10,792 bases of DNA from CAYTSW01 sp964440605 (lineage in GTDB: Bacteria > Planctomycetota > Phycisphaerae > Phycisphaerales > UBA1924). Shown piece by piece: positions 1 through 5,852 of the stretch; position 1 is the first letter of the stretch, and each line of letters opens with the position of its first letter. The notes beneath the pieces are model-generated. The model saw only the letters and a list, made by a program, of their open reading frames with translations, was not told the DNA's origin and searched no databases. The stretch spans positions 1-10,792 of the forward strand of contig CAYTSW010000092.1 of assembly GCA_964440605.1 (NCBI GenBank), written 5' to 3'. A program made the position numbers and the translations under genes.

Positions 1-614
1 TCACCGCGGTGAAGGAAGCGTTCGGGTACTCGGGAGGTGTCGGGGTGATGCCGACGGATGACCCGCCGTTGCGCTCCATGATCGAGCTGCTCGAGAACAT
101 CTCGCAGCGTCAGATGAAGGAATCGCGAGTCGCTCAATCACCCGAGCAGGGGATCAAGGGGCGCAAGACGCGTGTGAAGCGCGTGCACGACGGGCTGATG
201 TTCACGATGGGGGGGCATGTCACCTTCGAGGCCGGTTCAGCCGAGCTGCTCGACTCGGCCCGGGAGGCGCTCGTGCCGGTGGCCGACCTGCTGCGTGGGC
301 GCAACAACAAGATCGCGGTGCGAGGGCACGCCTCGCGCGGAGAGCTCGAAGGCGGGTCGGAGTTCGCGGATCTGCGTGACCTGTCGTACTACCGCGCCAA
401 GGCGGTCGCCGATCACCTGATCACGGAGCTGCGCATCCCCCAGCACCGGCTCGTCGTGGACGCCCGCGGTGACACGGAGCCGATCGCCCTGCGCAAGTTT
501 TCGGACCAGGAGCAGACGGACAACCGGCGCGTCGAGGTGATCATGCTCGAGGTCATGGTCGAGGAGCTGCATCCGGACGCCGATTACACCAGCGAGGATG
601 CCGCGCGAGGCTGA
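1..614 (+). CDS. motB: Flagellar stator protein MotB, C-terminal part (5' end outside window)
   Basis: MotB is the stator subunit that anchors the proton or sodium channel complex to peptidoglycan. The reading frame is open to the left window edge (first whole codon at 3), so the N-terminal cytoplasmic tail and the membrane helix with the ion-binding Asp are missing, and the GTG at 9 is not a credible start. About 203 residues are visible. Numbering from the GTG codon at 9, a linker (1-60) is followed by an OmpA-like peptidoglycan-binding domain (about 62-180): FTMGGHVTFEAGSAEL, then AVRGHAS, then LSYYRAKAVADHL, then TDNRRVEVIM. The last of these is the characteristic NRRVEV end of MotB/OmpA domains. 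The motif normally reading GHTD is GHAS here, so the usual acidic ligand for diaminopimelate is Ser109, while the partner Arg (LSYYRA, R129) is kept. fliL follows 45 bases downstream, as expected for a motAB-fliL arrangement. A generic OmpA-family lipoprotein is the alternative, but context favours MotB. Confidence 0.88.
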   Translation, partial: TAVKEAFGYSGGVGVMPTDDPPLRSMIELLENISQRQMKESRVAQSPEQGIKGRKTRVKRVHDGLMFTMGGHVTFEAGSAELLDSAREALVPVADLLRGRNNKIAVRGHASRGELEGGSEFADLRDLSYYRAKAVADHLITELRIPQHRLVVDARGDTEPIALRKFSDQEQTDNRRVEVIMLEVMVEELHPDADYTSEDAARG

Positions 615-659
615 TCGATCGCCCGTCGCGGCCGAAGAAGCGACCGCGCGGAGAGAGCC

Positions 660-1190
660 ATGGCCGACGAACAGACCACGCCGGAACAGACCCCCGCCAA
701 GCAGGGCCTGCCCATCAAGGCCATCGTCGTCGTGATGGCCTTGCTCGTGCTCGAGGGCGCCGCGATCGTCTTCCTGATGGGCATGCTCAGCAAACCCACT
801 GAAGTCTCGGCGGCCCAGGTGCTCGAAGATCCCGCGGCGGAGGGCGAGGAGCCGGTCGAGCTGCAAGTGGTGCGCGAGAAGTTCACCAACTCGAAGCAGG
901 GCCGCCTGTTCATCTGGGACGTGTGGGTCGAGGTCGAGGTCAAGGCCAAGGACGAAGCCGCAGTGTCCGAGGTGCTCGAACGGCGCAAGGGGCTTATCCA
1001 GGCGGGCATCGCGCGCATCGTCGCCAGCGCTCAGCACGCGTATCTCGTCGAGGAAGGCCACGAGACCATCCGTGGCCAGATCAAGAGCTTTCTCAACGAC
1101 CCCGAGGTCATGGGCACCAACCCCGAGGGCGAGCCGATGATCCAACGCGTGATCATCCCCAGTTGCATCGGCTTCCCCGCCGACTACTAA
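660..1190 (+). CDS. fliL: Flagellar basal body-associated protein FliL
   Basis: FliL is a single-pass inner-membrane protein that surrounds or supports the stator units and modulates motor torque. The 176-residue product has a short polar N-terminus (1-18), one hydrophobic helix (about 20-43, AIVVVMALLVLEGAAIVFLM) and a periplasmic domain of about 130 residues. That domain has the family pattern: a strand with alternating charged and hydrophobic residues (FIWDVWVEVEVKAKD), a helix with ERRKGLIQAGIARIV, and the IRGQIKSFLND segment, which matches the usual helix where FliL proteins have a LR..I...LN pattern. The C-terminus is unusual in continuing past this helix to VIIPSCIGFPADY. The ATG at 660 is preceded by GGAGAGAG (650-657), a good Shine-Dalgarno sequence. 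Its position between motB and fliN supports the call. Sequence conservation in FliL is low, so family assignment rests on topology plus context. Confidence 0.87.
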   Translation: MADEQTTPEQTPAKQGLPIKAIVVVMALLVLEGAAIVFLMGMLSKPTEVSAAQVLEDPAAEGEEPVELQVVREKFTNSKQGRLFIWDVWVEVEVKAKDEAAVSEVLERRKGLIQAGIARIVASAQHAYLVEEGHETIRGQIKSFLNDPEVMGTNPEGEPMIQRVIIPSCIGFPADY

Positions 1191-1213
1191 GCCGCGCGAG
1201 CGGCATCTTGACT

Positions 1214-1238
1214 GGTGGCACGGGCGTCTCGCCCGTGC
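1214..1238. repeat. Palindromic intergenic repeat, copy 1 (9-bp perfect stem)
   Basis: GGTGG (1214-1218) leads into a perfect inverted repeat: GCACGGGCG (1218-1226), loop TCT (1227-1229), CGCCCGTGC (1230-1238). A related copy lies at 3885-3909 between fliQ and fliR. Aligned without gaps over 25 bases, the two share 18 identical positions, with the GGTGG lead and the GGC..TC..GCCCGT core in common. From memory, elements of this GGTGGCACGGGC type are widely dispersed in planctomycete and related genomes, and they generate spurious peptides such as HGRDARAT when translated; the reverse-strand reading here does contain that octapeptide. There is no T-run, so it is not a canonical terminator. Confidence 0.75.
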
Positions 1239-1270
1239 GAACGCCTGCACGCGCACCTTCCGCGCGAAAG

Positions 1271-1306
1271 CAACCACACCAACGCGCATTCTCCAACCAC
1301 ACCAAC
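1271..1306. repeat. 13-base direct repeat, two copies 23 bases apart
   Basis: CAACCACACCAAC occurs at 1271-1283 and again, identically, at 1294-1306, in the spacer between the palindrome and the fliN start. The spacer is otherwise non-coding and has lower G content on this strand than the surrounding genes. It could be a small local duplication or a pair of protein-binding sites. Nothing in the sequence distinguishes these. Confidence 0.55.
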
Positions 1307-1323
1307 CTCCCAAGGCGCACACC

Positions 1324-1929
1324 ATGCCGGACGACGACACGCCCCAGGGCAACGAACAGCACAGCGGCGAGCCGCAGGGTCAGGACGCGCAGCAGCAAGA
1401 CTCCAACGAGTCCAGCGAGCAGTCCGACCCTCAGCCCGATCCGCAACCCGAAGGCGAAGCGTCGGCCGAGGAGACGCCCGCAGAAGAAGGCGTCGATGAC
1501 GCTTCGGAGGTTGCTCAGTCAGCGCTCGACGCCGCATCGGCCGCGGTCGCCTCATTGGGCGACGACGAGCAGCAATCGGACGCGGGCGGCCTGCCCGAGG
1601 ACGCCGCGAGTTTCCTGCCTCCCGAACTCCAGGGGGCCGCGACGGGCGAACCGCTGCCCGAGGGCATCGACCTGCTCTCGGACGTCAACCTGAACGTGAA
1701 GATCGAGCTCGGCCGCACGCGGATGCTCGTCGAGGACGTGCTCCGCCTCTCTTCAGGCTCGGTCGTCGAGCTCGACAAGCTCGCGGGCGATCCGGTGGAT
1801 GTTTACGTAAACGATCGGCACGTCGCCCGCGGCGAAGTGCTGGTGCTCAACGACAACTTCTGCGTGCGCATCAACGAGATTCTCGCCCCGACCAAGCGCC
1901 AGACGGAAGGCGACACCGCAGCCGCCTGA
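1324..1929 (+). CDS. fliN: Flagellar motor switch protein FliN
   Basis: FliN is a C-ring (switch complex) subunit that also helps dock the export ATPase regulator FliH. The product has 201 residues, well above the size of a minimal FliN (the E. coli protein is about 137). The C-terminal part (about 116-190) is a SpoA/FliN domain: LLSDVNLNVKIELGRTRM, LRLSSGSVVELDKLAGDPVDVYVN, ARGEVLVLNDNFCVRI and NEIL. These match the family closely. The N-terminal 115 residues are acidic and Gln/Glu/Pro/Ala-rich (for example DPQPDPQPEGEASAEE), predicted to be disordered, and have no hydrophobic segment. AAGG (1312-1315) lies 8 bases before the ATG at 1324, a modest ribosome-binding site. No fliM precedes it, although fliM commonly sits between fliL and fliN. 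FliM is the alternative for a SpoA protein, but the FliM middle (CheC-like) domain is absent here. Confidence 0.93.
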   Translation: MPDDDTPQGNEQHSGEPQGQDAQQQDSNESSEQSDPQPDPQPEGEASAEETPAEEGVDDASEVAQSALDAASAAVASLGDDEQQSDAGGLPEDAASFLPPELQGAATGEPLPEGIDLLSDVNLNVKIELGRTRMLVEDVLRLSSGSVVELDKLAGDPVDVYVNDRHVARGEVLVLNDNFCVRINEILAPTKRQTEGDTAAA

Positions 1930-1990
1930 ATCGCTCACCCGAGATCCCACGCGAGGCGCAGTCTCGTTCCCCATCGGCACGGACGCCGCG

Positions 1991-2707
1991 ATGCTCAGAA
2001 CCCGCCCTCGATCCCGACCCCACCGACCCGCCGCGGCGATCGTCTCAGCGGCCGTCGCGCTCGCCTTGCCGCCGGCGGTCGACGCCGCGTCCGATCGCGC
2101 AGCGTTCGATGAGCTGCCCCGACTCAGGGAGCCTGCTCCAACGTCCGCCCGACCGGCCTCGGTGTCACCGGAAGGCGCTGAGGCGCTGGCCGCTGCGACC
2201 GAAACGCCCGCGATCGAGTCGCGCCCGCTCGGGGGCTTCGCCGACGCGAACGAGGGCAAGGCCGGCGCCGCCCCGATCGCCGAGAGTCTGAGCGCGTCGG
2301 GCTGGCTGCGCACGATCGGGGCGCTCGGTGCGGTGATCGGGCTGATCGTGTTGCTGAAGTTCGTTCTGACGCGCGCCGGCAAGCGGGTTGGCCTCGCGGG
2401 GCAGCTCGGCGCGGGCGGCCGCGCACCATCCGGGTTGTTGCAGGTGCTCGGGCGGTATCCCGTTTCTCGCTCGAGCACGCTCGTGCTGTTGCAACTGGAC
2501 CGTCGTGTGCTGTTGCTCGACCACACGCCCAACGGCTTCTCGACGCTCGCCGAAGTGACCGACGCCGAAGACGTCGCCTCCATTCTCGTCAAGACGCGGG
2601 ATCAGGAAGGCGCCTCGCAGGTGGCTCGGTTCAACGCGATGCTCAAGGACCTCGAACGCGACCCGACGCTCGATACCGCCGACGCCGGCTGGGGGGCCGC
2701 ACGATGA
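1991..2707 (+). CDS. fliO: Flagellar biosynthesis protein FliO
   Basis: FliO is a membrane-associated assembly factor that stabilises FliP during export-gate formation. The 238-residue product has an Arg-rich N-terminus followed by a hydrophobic stretch (AAAIVSAAVALALPPAVDA), a likely signal peptide with a cleavage site near residue 32 (VDA-A). A long low-complexity Ala/Pro/Glu periplasmic segment (33-100) follows, then one transmembrane helix (about 104-126, WLRTIGALGAVIGLIVLLKF). The conserved cytoplasmic FliO region (about 148-190) contains LLQVLGRYPVSRSSTLVLLQ, RRVLLLDHTPNGFSTLAEV. That LGRYPV...LVLLQ..RRVLLL pattern is typical of the family. The ATG at 1991 is supported by the signal peptide; no strong Shine-Dalgarno precedes it. 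The stop overlaps the fliP start as ATGA (2704-2707), which suggests translational coupling. Confidence 0.9.
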   Translation: MLRTRPRSRPHRPAAAIVSAAVALALPPAVDAASDRAAFDELPRLREPAPTSARPASVSPEGAEALAAATETPAIESRPLGGFADANEGKAGAAPIAESLSASGWLRTIGALGAVIGLIVLLKFVLTRAGKRVGLAGQLGAGGRAPSGLLQVLGRYPVSRSSTLVLLQLDRRVLLLDHTPNGFSTLAEVTDAEDVASILVKTRDQEGASQVARFNAMLKDLERDPTLDTADAGWGAAR

Positions 2708-3604
2708 TCGCACGCACGATGGTTGCCGGCATCGCTCTCGCGCTGGCGACTCCTGCGATGGGAGCCACGCCGNNNNNNNNNNNNNNNNNNNNNNNNNNNN
2801 NNNNNNNNNNNNNNNNNNNNNNNNNNNNNNNNNNNNNNNNNNNNNNNNNNNNNNNNNNNNNNNNNNNNNNNNACGCCGCTGAACCCCGCATCGGTGCTCG
2901 AGTCGGCCGCGGAGGCGATGCCCGGCTTCGAGGGCGGCCTCTCGGGCGCGCTCAACGTCCTCGTCCTGCTGACCGTGCTCACGCTCGTGCCGGCGATCAT
3001 GGTGATGTGCACGTGCTTCGTGCGCTTCATCATCGTCCTCGGCCTGCTCAAGCAGGCGATGGGCACGCAGACGCTTCCCCCCGCGCAGGTCATCACGGGC
3101 CTGGCGCTCTTCATGACCGCGATGGTCATGGCGCCCACGCTCCAACGCGTGCACGACGAGGCGATCGCGCCGTACCAGCGGGGCGAGATCACCAACCAGC
3201 TCGAGATGTGGGACGCCGCCAAGCAGCCCCTGCGCGACTTCATGTTCACGCAGATCGAGGCGGCCGACAACTGGGAATCGCTCTACATGATCCTCAACTA
3301 CCAGGGGGTCGATACCTCGACGCCCGAAGAGCTCACCCGCGCCGACGTGGACACGCTCACGCTGATCCCCGCCTACATGCTCAGCGAGCTGAAGATCGCG
3401 TTTCTGATGGGCTTCCGCGTCTACCTGCCCTTCCTCATCATCGACATGGTCATCGCCTCGGTGCTCATCTCGATGTCGATGATGATGCTCCCGCCCGTGC
3501 TGATATCGCTGCCGTTTAAGATCCTGCTCTTCGTGCTCGTCGACGGGTGGAACCTCGTCGTCGGCTCGCTCATGTACTCCGTCACCCAGCCGGGCGGCGG
3601 CTGA
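2704..3604 (+). CDS. fliP: Flagellar export gate protein FliP, split by an assembly gap
   Basis: FliP forms the core of the FliP-FliQ-FliR export gate. The start ATG at 2704 overlaps the fliO stop as ATGA. The 23 codons before the gap encode a signal-peptide-like start (MIARTMVAGIALALATPAMG), as is usual for FliP. After 100 Ns the body begins at 2873 as TPLNPASVLESAAEAM. It is unmistakable FliP: VPAIMVMCTCFVRFIIVLGLLKQAMGTQ, PPAQVITGLALFMTAMVMAP, PAYMLSELKIAFLMGF, LPFLIIDMVIASVLISM, MMLPPVLISLPFKIL and VLVDGWNLVVGSL (each shown in part). About 243 residues follow the gap, with four transmembrane segments. The two parts are in different frames if the Ns are counted as 100 bases, because 100 is not a multiple of 3. 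The true missing length must be a multiple of 3 if this is an intact gene. An ATG at 2723 in the body frame is not the start, because it reads through the signal-peptide codons in another frame. Confidence 0.93.
2773..2872. other. Assembly gap of exactly 100 Ns inside fliP
   Basis: Exactly 100 consecutive Ns, a conventional placeholder for a gap of unknown size. It falls in the fliP region encoding the linker between the signal peptide and the first transmembrane segment. The 69 bases from the start codon to the gap make 23 whole codons, and the first base after the gap (2873) is the first base of a codon in the FliP frame, so an intact gene requires a true gap length divisible by 3. Confidence 0.98.
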
Positions 3605-3610
3605 GGAGGG
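3603..3610 (+). promoter_or_regulatory. Strong Shine-Dalgarno for fliQ, overlapping the fliP stop
   Basis: GAGGAGGG at 3603-3610 begins inside the fliP stop codon (TGA 3602-3604) and ends 8 bases before ATG 3619. It fixes the fliQ start at 3619, even though the frame stays open further upstream to an ATG at 3547, which lies within fliP. Confidence 0.8.
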
Positions 3611-3618
3611 CTCTGGCC

Positions 3619-3876
3619 ATGCTCATCAATGACGCTCTGCTCGAGCAGGTCCGCACCGCGCTCATCCTCGTGCTGAAGATCGCCGGGCCGATGTTGGGCG
3701 CCGGCATCGTCATCGGTCTGCTCATCTCGATCTTCCAGAGCGTGACGCAGATCCAGGAGCAGACGCTGACGCTCGTCCCGAAGATCGTCGTGATGACGAT
3801 CGTCGCGGTGGGCATGCTGCCGTGGATCGTCTCGATGATCGCCGAGTTCTCCGTGCAGATGTTCCGCCTCGTCTAG
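3619..3876 (+). CDS. fliQ: Flagellar export gate protein FliQ
   Basis: FliQ is a small two-helix membrane subunit of the export gate, packed around FliP-FliR. From ATG 3619 the product is 85 residues, close to the usual length of about 89. It has two hydrophobic helices (about 15-41, ALILVLKIAGPMLGAGIVIG and onward; and about 55-78, PKIVVMTIVAVGMLPWIVSM). Between them is the family's loop signature ISIFQSVTQIQEQTLTLVPK, which includes the conserved Q.TQI.EQTL. A longer reading frame starts at 3547, but it would add an Arg-rich tail lying entirely within fliP coding sequence, and the strong Shine-Dalgarno at 3603-3610 favours 3619. It sits 14 bases after fliP and before fliR, the standard order. 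Confidence 0.95.
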   Translation: MLINDALLEQVRTALILVLKIAGPMLGAGIVIGLLISIFQSVTQIQEQTLTLVPKIVVMTIVAVGMLPWIVSMIAEFSVQMFRLV

Positions 3877-3884
3877 CCGCGTCC

Positions 3885-3909
3885 GGTGGGACAGGCTTCC
3901 GGCCCGTCT
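3885..3909. repeat. Palindromic intergenic repeat, copy 2 (imperfect stem)
   Basis: GGTGGG (3885-3890) is followed by ACAGGC (3891-3896), loop TTCCG (3897-3901) and GCCCGT (3902-3907). This makes a 6-position stem with one A-C mismatch. It aligns over 25 bases to the element at 1214-1238 with 18 identities, including the GGTGG lead. It occupies most of the 48-base spacer between fliQ and fliR and ends 15 bases before the fliR ATG. No purine-rich Shine-Dalgarno is left between it and fliR. There is no T-run, so it is not a canonical terminator. Confidence 0.65.
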
Positions 3910-3924
3910 TGCCTGGCTTGACCC

Positions 3925-4707
3925 ATGCCCTTACTTCTCGATCCCATCCTGCCCCACGCCGGGCCGTTCCTCCTGGTGCTCTGCCGCCTGAGCGGGCTGT
4001 TTCTCGCGGCGCCGCTGCTGTCGAGCCCGGCGATCCCGACGCAGATCAAGGTCTTCACGCTGCTCACGCTGGCCTTGACGATCTATCCCACCATCAACCT
4101 GCACCACGAGGTCCCCGCCGACCTCGACCTCTACATGCTCGCCCCGATGGTCGTCGGCGAACTGATCATCGGCCTGGCGATCGGCCTCACCGCGACGCTG
4201 CCCTTCTTCGCGGTGCAGCTCGCCGGCCTGCTCATGGGTCAGCAGATGGGCCTCGGCCTCGCGCAGATCGTCAACCCGGGCTTCGGCATCGACGGCGACA
4301 ACATCGGGCAGATGCTCTTCCTGCTCACGCTCGTCTCGTTCGTCTTCATCGGCGGCGTCGAGCTGCTCGTCGGCGCGCTCATCACCACCTTCACGCTCGT
4401 CCCGCTCGGCGGCTTCCCGCTCTGGGACACCCCCCTCGAACTGCTCACCGCGACGCTCCAGTCCGCCACGCTGCTGGCCATCCAGGTCGCCATGCCCGTC
4501 CTCGCGGTCATCTTCCTCGAAAACATCGTCCTGGGCTTTCTGATGAAGACCATCCCCTCACTCAACATCCTCAACTTCGGCTTTCCCATCCGCATCCTGC
4601 TGGGGCTGACCGTCTTCATCGCCTCGCTGGCCTTCGTCAAGACCGCCATCGAGTCCGACGTCGACCACACCATGGGCAACATCCTCAACTGGGCCTCGGC
4701 CCCGTGA
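3925..4707 (+). CDS. fliR: Flagellar export gate protein FliR
   Basis: FliR is the single-copy membrane subunit that closes the helical FliP5-FliQ4-FliR1 gate. The product is 260 residues, the family's usual length, with about six hydrophobic segments. Family features are visible: FLLVLCRLSGLFLAAPLLSS near the N-terminus, PMVVGELIIGLAIGLTATLP with the conserved GE..IG..IG pattern, LAGLLMGQQMGLGLAQIVNP, and the C-terminal FLMKTIPSLNILNFGFPIRI, matching the P..N....GFP..I signature. ATG 3925 is the first start after the repeat at 3885-3909 and gives a complete N-terminal domain, but it lacks an evident Shine-Dalgarno, so translation may depend on coupling or on a weak site. The stop at 4705-4707 lies 20 bases before flhB. 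A parallel forward reading frame at 3822-4724 is a shadow of this gene. Confidence 0.94.
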   Translation: MPLLLDPILPHAGPFLLVLCRLSGLFLAAPLLSSPAIPTQIKVFTLLTLALTIYPTINLHHEVPADLDLYMLAPMVVGELIIGLAIGLTATLPFFAVQLAGLLMGQQMGLGLAQIVNPGFGIDGDNIGQMLFLLTLVSFVFIGGVELLVGALITTFTLVPLGGFPLWDTPLELLTATLQSATLLAIQVAMPVLAVIFLENIVLGFLMKTIPSLNILNFGFPIRILLGLTVFIASLAFVKTAIESDVDHTMGNILNWASAP

Positions 4708-4727
4708 CCGTGCGAGGCGGCTGATCC

Positions 4728-5807
4728 GTGGCGGAAGACCTGGGCGAAAAGACCGAGGACCCGACGGGCAAGCGACTGGGCGATGCCCGCAACCGCGGGC
4801 AGGTGCCCAAGTCGGCCGACTTCTCGGCTTTCATCATCATGGCCGGTGCCGTCGTGGCGATGGTGGCCTTCGCCGTGGGCATCCTGTCGGGGATGGCCCG
4901 GATCACGCGTCACATCCTGAGCGAGGGCGTGCTGGCTTCCGACATAACGGGCGCCGACACCGCCTCCCATCTCGCCCTGATCGGCAACGAGGTCGTGCGC
5001 ATGATCCTCCCGATCATGGCGATGATGTGCTTCGTCTCCATTGTCGCCCACCTCATACAAACCGGCCCGATGATCGCGACCAAGGCGCTCGAGCCCAAGA
5101 TCGAGAAGCTCAACCCCATCACCGGCGCCAAGCGCTTCTTTTCCAAGCGCAGCTACGTCAAGGGTGGGCTCGACCTGCTCAAGCTCATCGCGGTCGGCGG
5201 CGTGGCGACGCTCGTCATCATGATGTACTGGGATCGGCTCATCGCGATGGCGGGGATCCCGGTGGCGCAAGCCGTGCGCGAGCTGGGAGAGATGATGGTC
5301 GTCCTCGCCGCTTGGATCCTCGCAGTCATGCTCGTTCTGGGCGTGCTCGACTACCTCTTCCAGAAGTGGCAGCACACCCAGGACCTCAAGATGACCAAGC
5401 AGGAAGTGAAAGACGAGCGCAAGAGCAGCGACGGCGACCTCGAGATGAAAGCCCGGCGCATGAAGATCGCCCGGGAGATCGCCCTGCAACGCGTCGCCGC
5501 CGATGTCCCCAAGGCCGACGTCGTCGTCACCAACCCCACGCACTACGCCGTCGCCCTGAAGTACGACCAGGAACGCATGCACGCGCCGCGCGTCGTCGCG
5601 AAGGGGGCGGACTTTCTGGCGATGCGCATCCGGCAGATCGCTTCGATGCACGGCATCCCGATCGTCGAAAGGCCACCGCTCGCCCGCGCGTTGTACGCAC
5701 AACTCGACGTCGGGCAGGAGATCAACGCCGACCACTACGAAGCGGTCGCCGAGATTCTGGCCTATGTCTACCGCCTCGAGCAGCAGTCGGCCCCCGGCGT
5801 CGTCTGA
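4728..5807 (+). CDS. flhB: Flagellar export apparatus switch protein FlhB
   Basis: FlhB wraps around the export gate and switches export from rod/hook-type to filament-type substrates after autocleavage. The product is 359 residues, a typical length. The N-terminus reads GEKTEDPTGKRLGDARNRGQ, matching the family's EKTE.PT..KL..AR..GQ. Four hydrophobic segments follow (about 32-54, 86-112, 150-168, 184-212). The cytoplasmic domain has KMTKQEVKDERKSSDGDLEMKAR (in parts) and the autocleavage motif NPTH at 269-272, the same position as in the Salmonella protein. The common GDP of the linker is GDL here. The downstream YAVALKYD, AP.VVAKGAD and VERPPLARALY segments are all canonical. The start is GTG at 4728, with GAGGCGG at 4714-4720 as ribosome-binding site. 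The NPTH motif and length indicate a functional, cleavable FlhB. Confidence 0.97.
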   Translation: MAEDLGEKTEDPTGKRLGDARNRGQVPKSADFSAFIIMAGAVVAMVAFAVGILSGMARITRHILSEGVLASDITGADTASHLALIGNEVVRMILPIMAMMCFVSIVAHLIQTGPMIATKALEPKIEKLNPITGAKRFFSKRSYVKGGLDLLKLIAVGGVATLVIMMYWDRLIAMAGIPVAQAVRELGEMMVVLAAWILAVMLVLGVLDYLFQKWQHTQDLKMTKQEVKDERKSSDGDLEMKARRMKIAREIALQRVAADVPKADVVVTNPTHYAVALKYDQERMHAPRVVAKGADFLAMRIRQIASMHGIPIVERPPLARALYAQLDVGQEINADHYEAVAEILAYVYRLEQQSAPGVV

Positions 5808-5852
5808 CCCACCGCCCCTTCACCACCGGGACCCACCGGGAGCACCACGACC

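Noticed and set aside
615..659. Inverted repeats in the motB-fliL spacer (GTCGC/GCGAC, CGCGG/CCGCG)
   Set aside because: Only 5-bp stems with mutually exclusive pairings and long loops, within chance expectation for this composition.
1218..1238. Hairpin as rho-independent terminator after fliL
   Set aside because: The stem is followed by CGAACGCC with no T-run, and the co-directional flagellar genes continue downstream.
237..1352. Reverse-strand open frame of 371 residues
   Set aside because: It lies opposite motB and fliL, which are clear flagellar genes. The product is His/Arg/Asp/Leu-rich without any recognisable domain, as expected from the antisense of GC-rich coding DNA.
2723..2772. 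ATG 2723 as start of fliP
   Set aside because: It shares the body frame only by counting the gap as 100 bases. The peptide it encodes before the gap is Arg/Trp-rich and not a signal peptide, unlike that from 2704.
3547..3618. Upstream extension of fliQ to ATG 3547
   Set aside because: The extra 24 residues are Arg-rich and lie within fliP. The Shine-Dalgarno at 3603-3610 and the usual FliQ length support 3619.
3822..4724. Forward open frame of 300 residues overlapping fliR
   Set aside because: It is Arg/His/Pro-rich and out of frame with fliR, which has clear membrane segments and family motifs over the same bases.
4239..5735. Reverse-strand open frame of 498 residues
   Set aside because: It is antisense to fliR and flhB, with low-complexity composition (many Asp, His, Gly, Arg) and no domain. 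It is a shadow frame.
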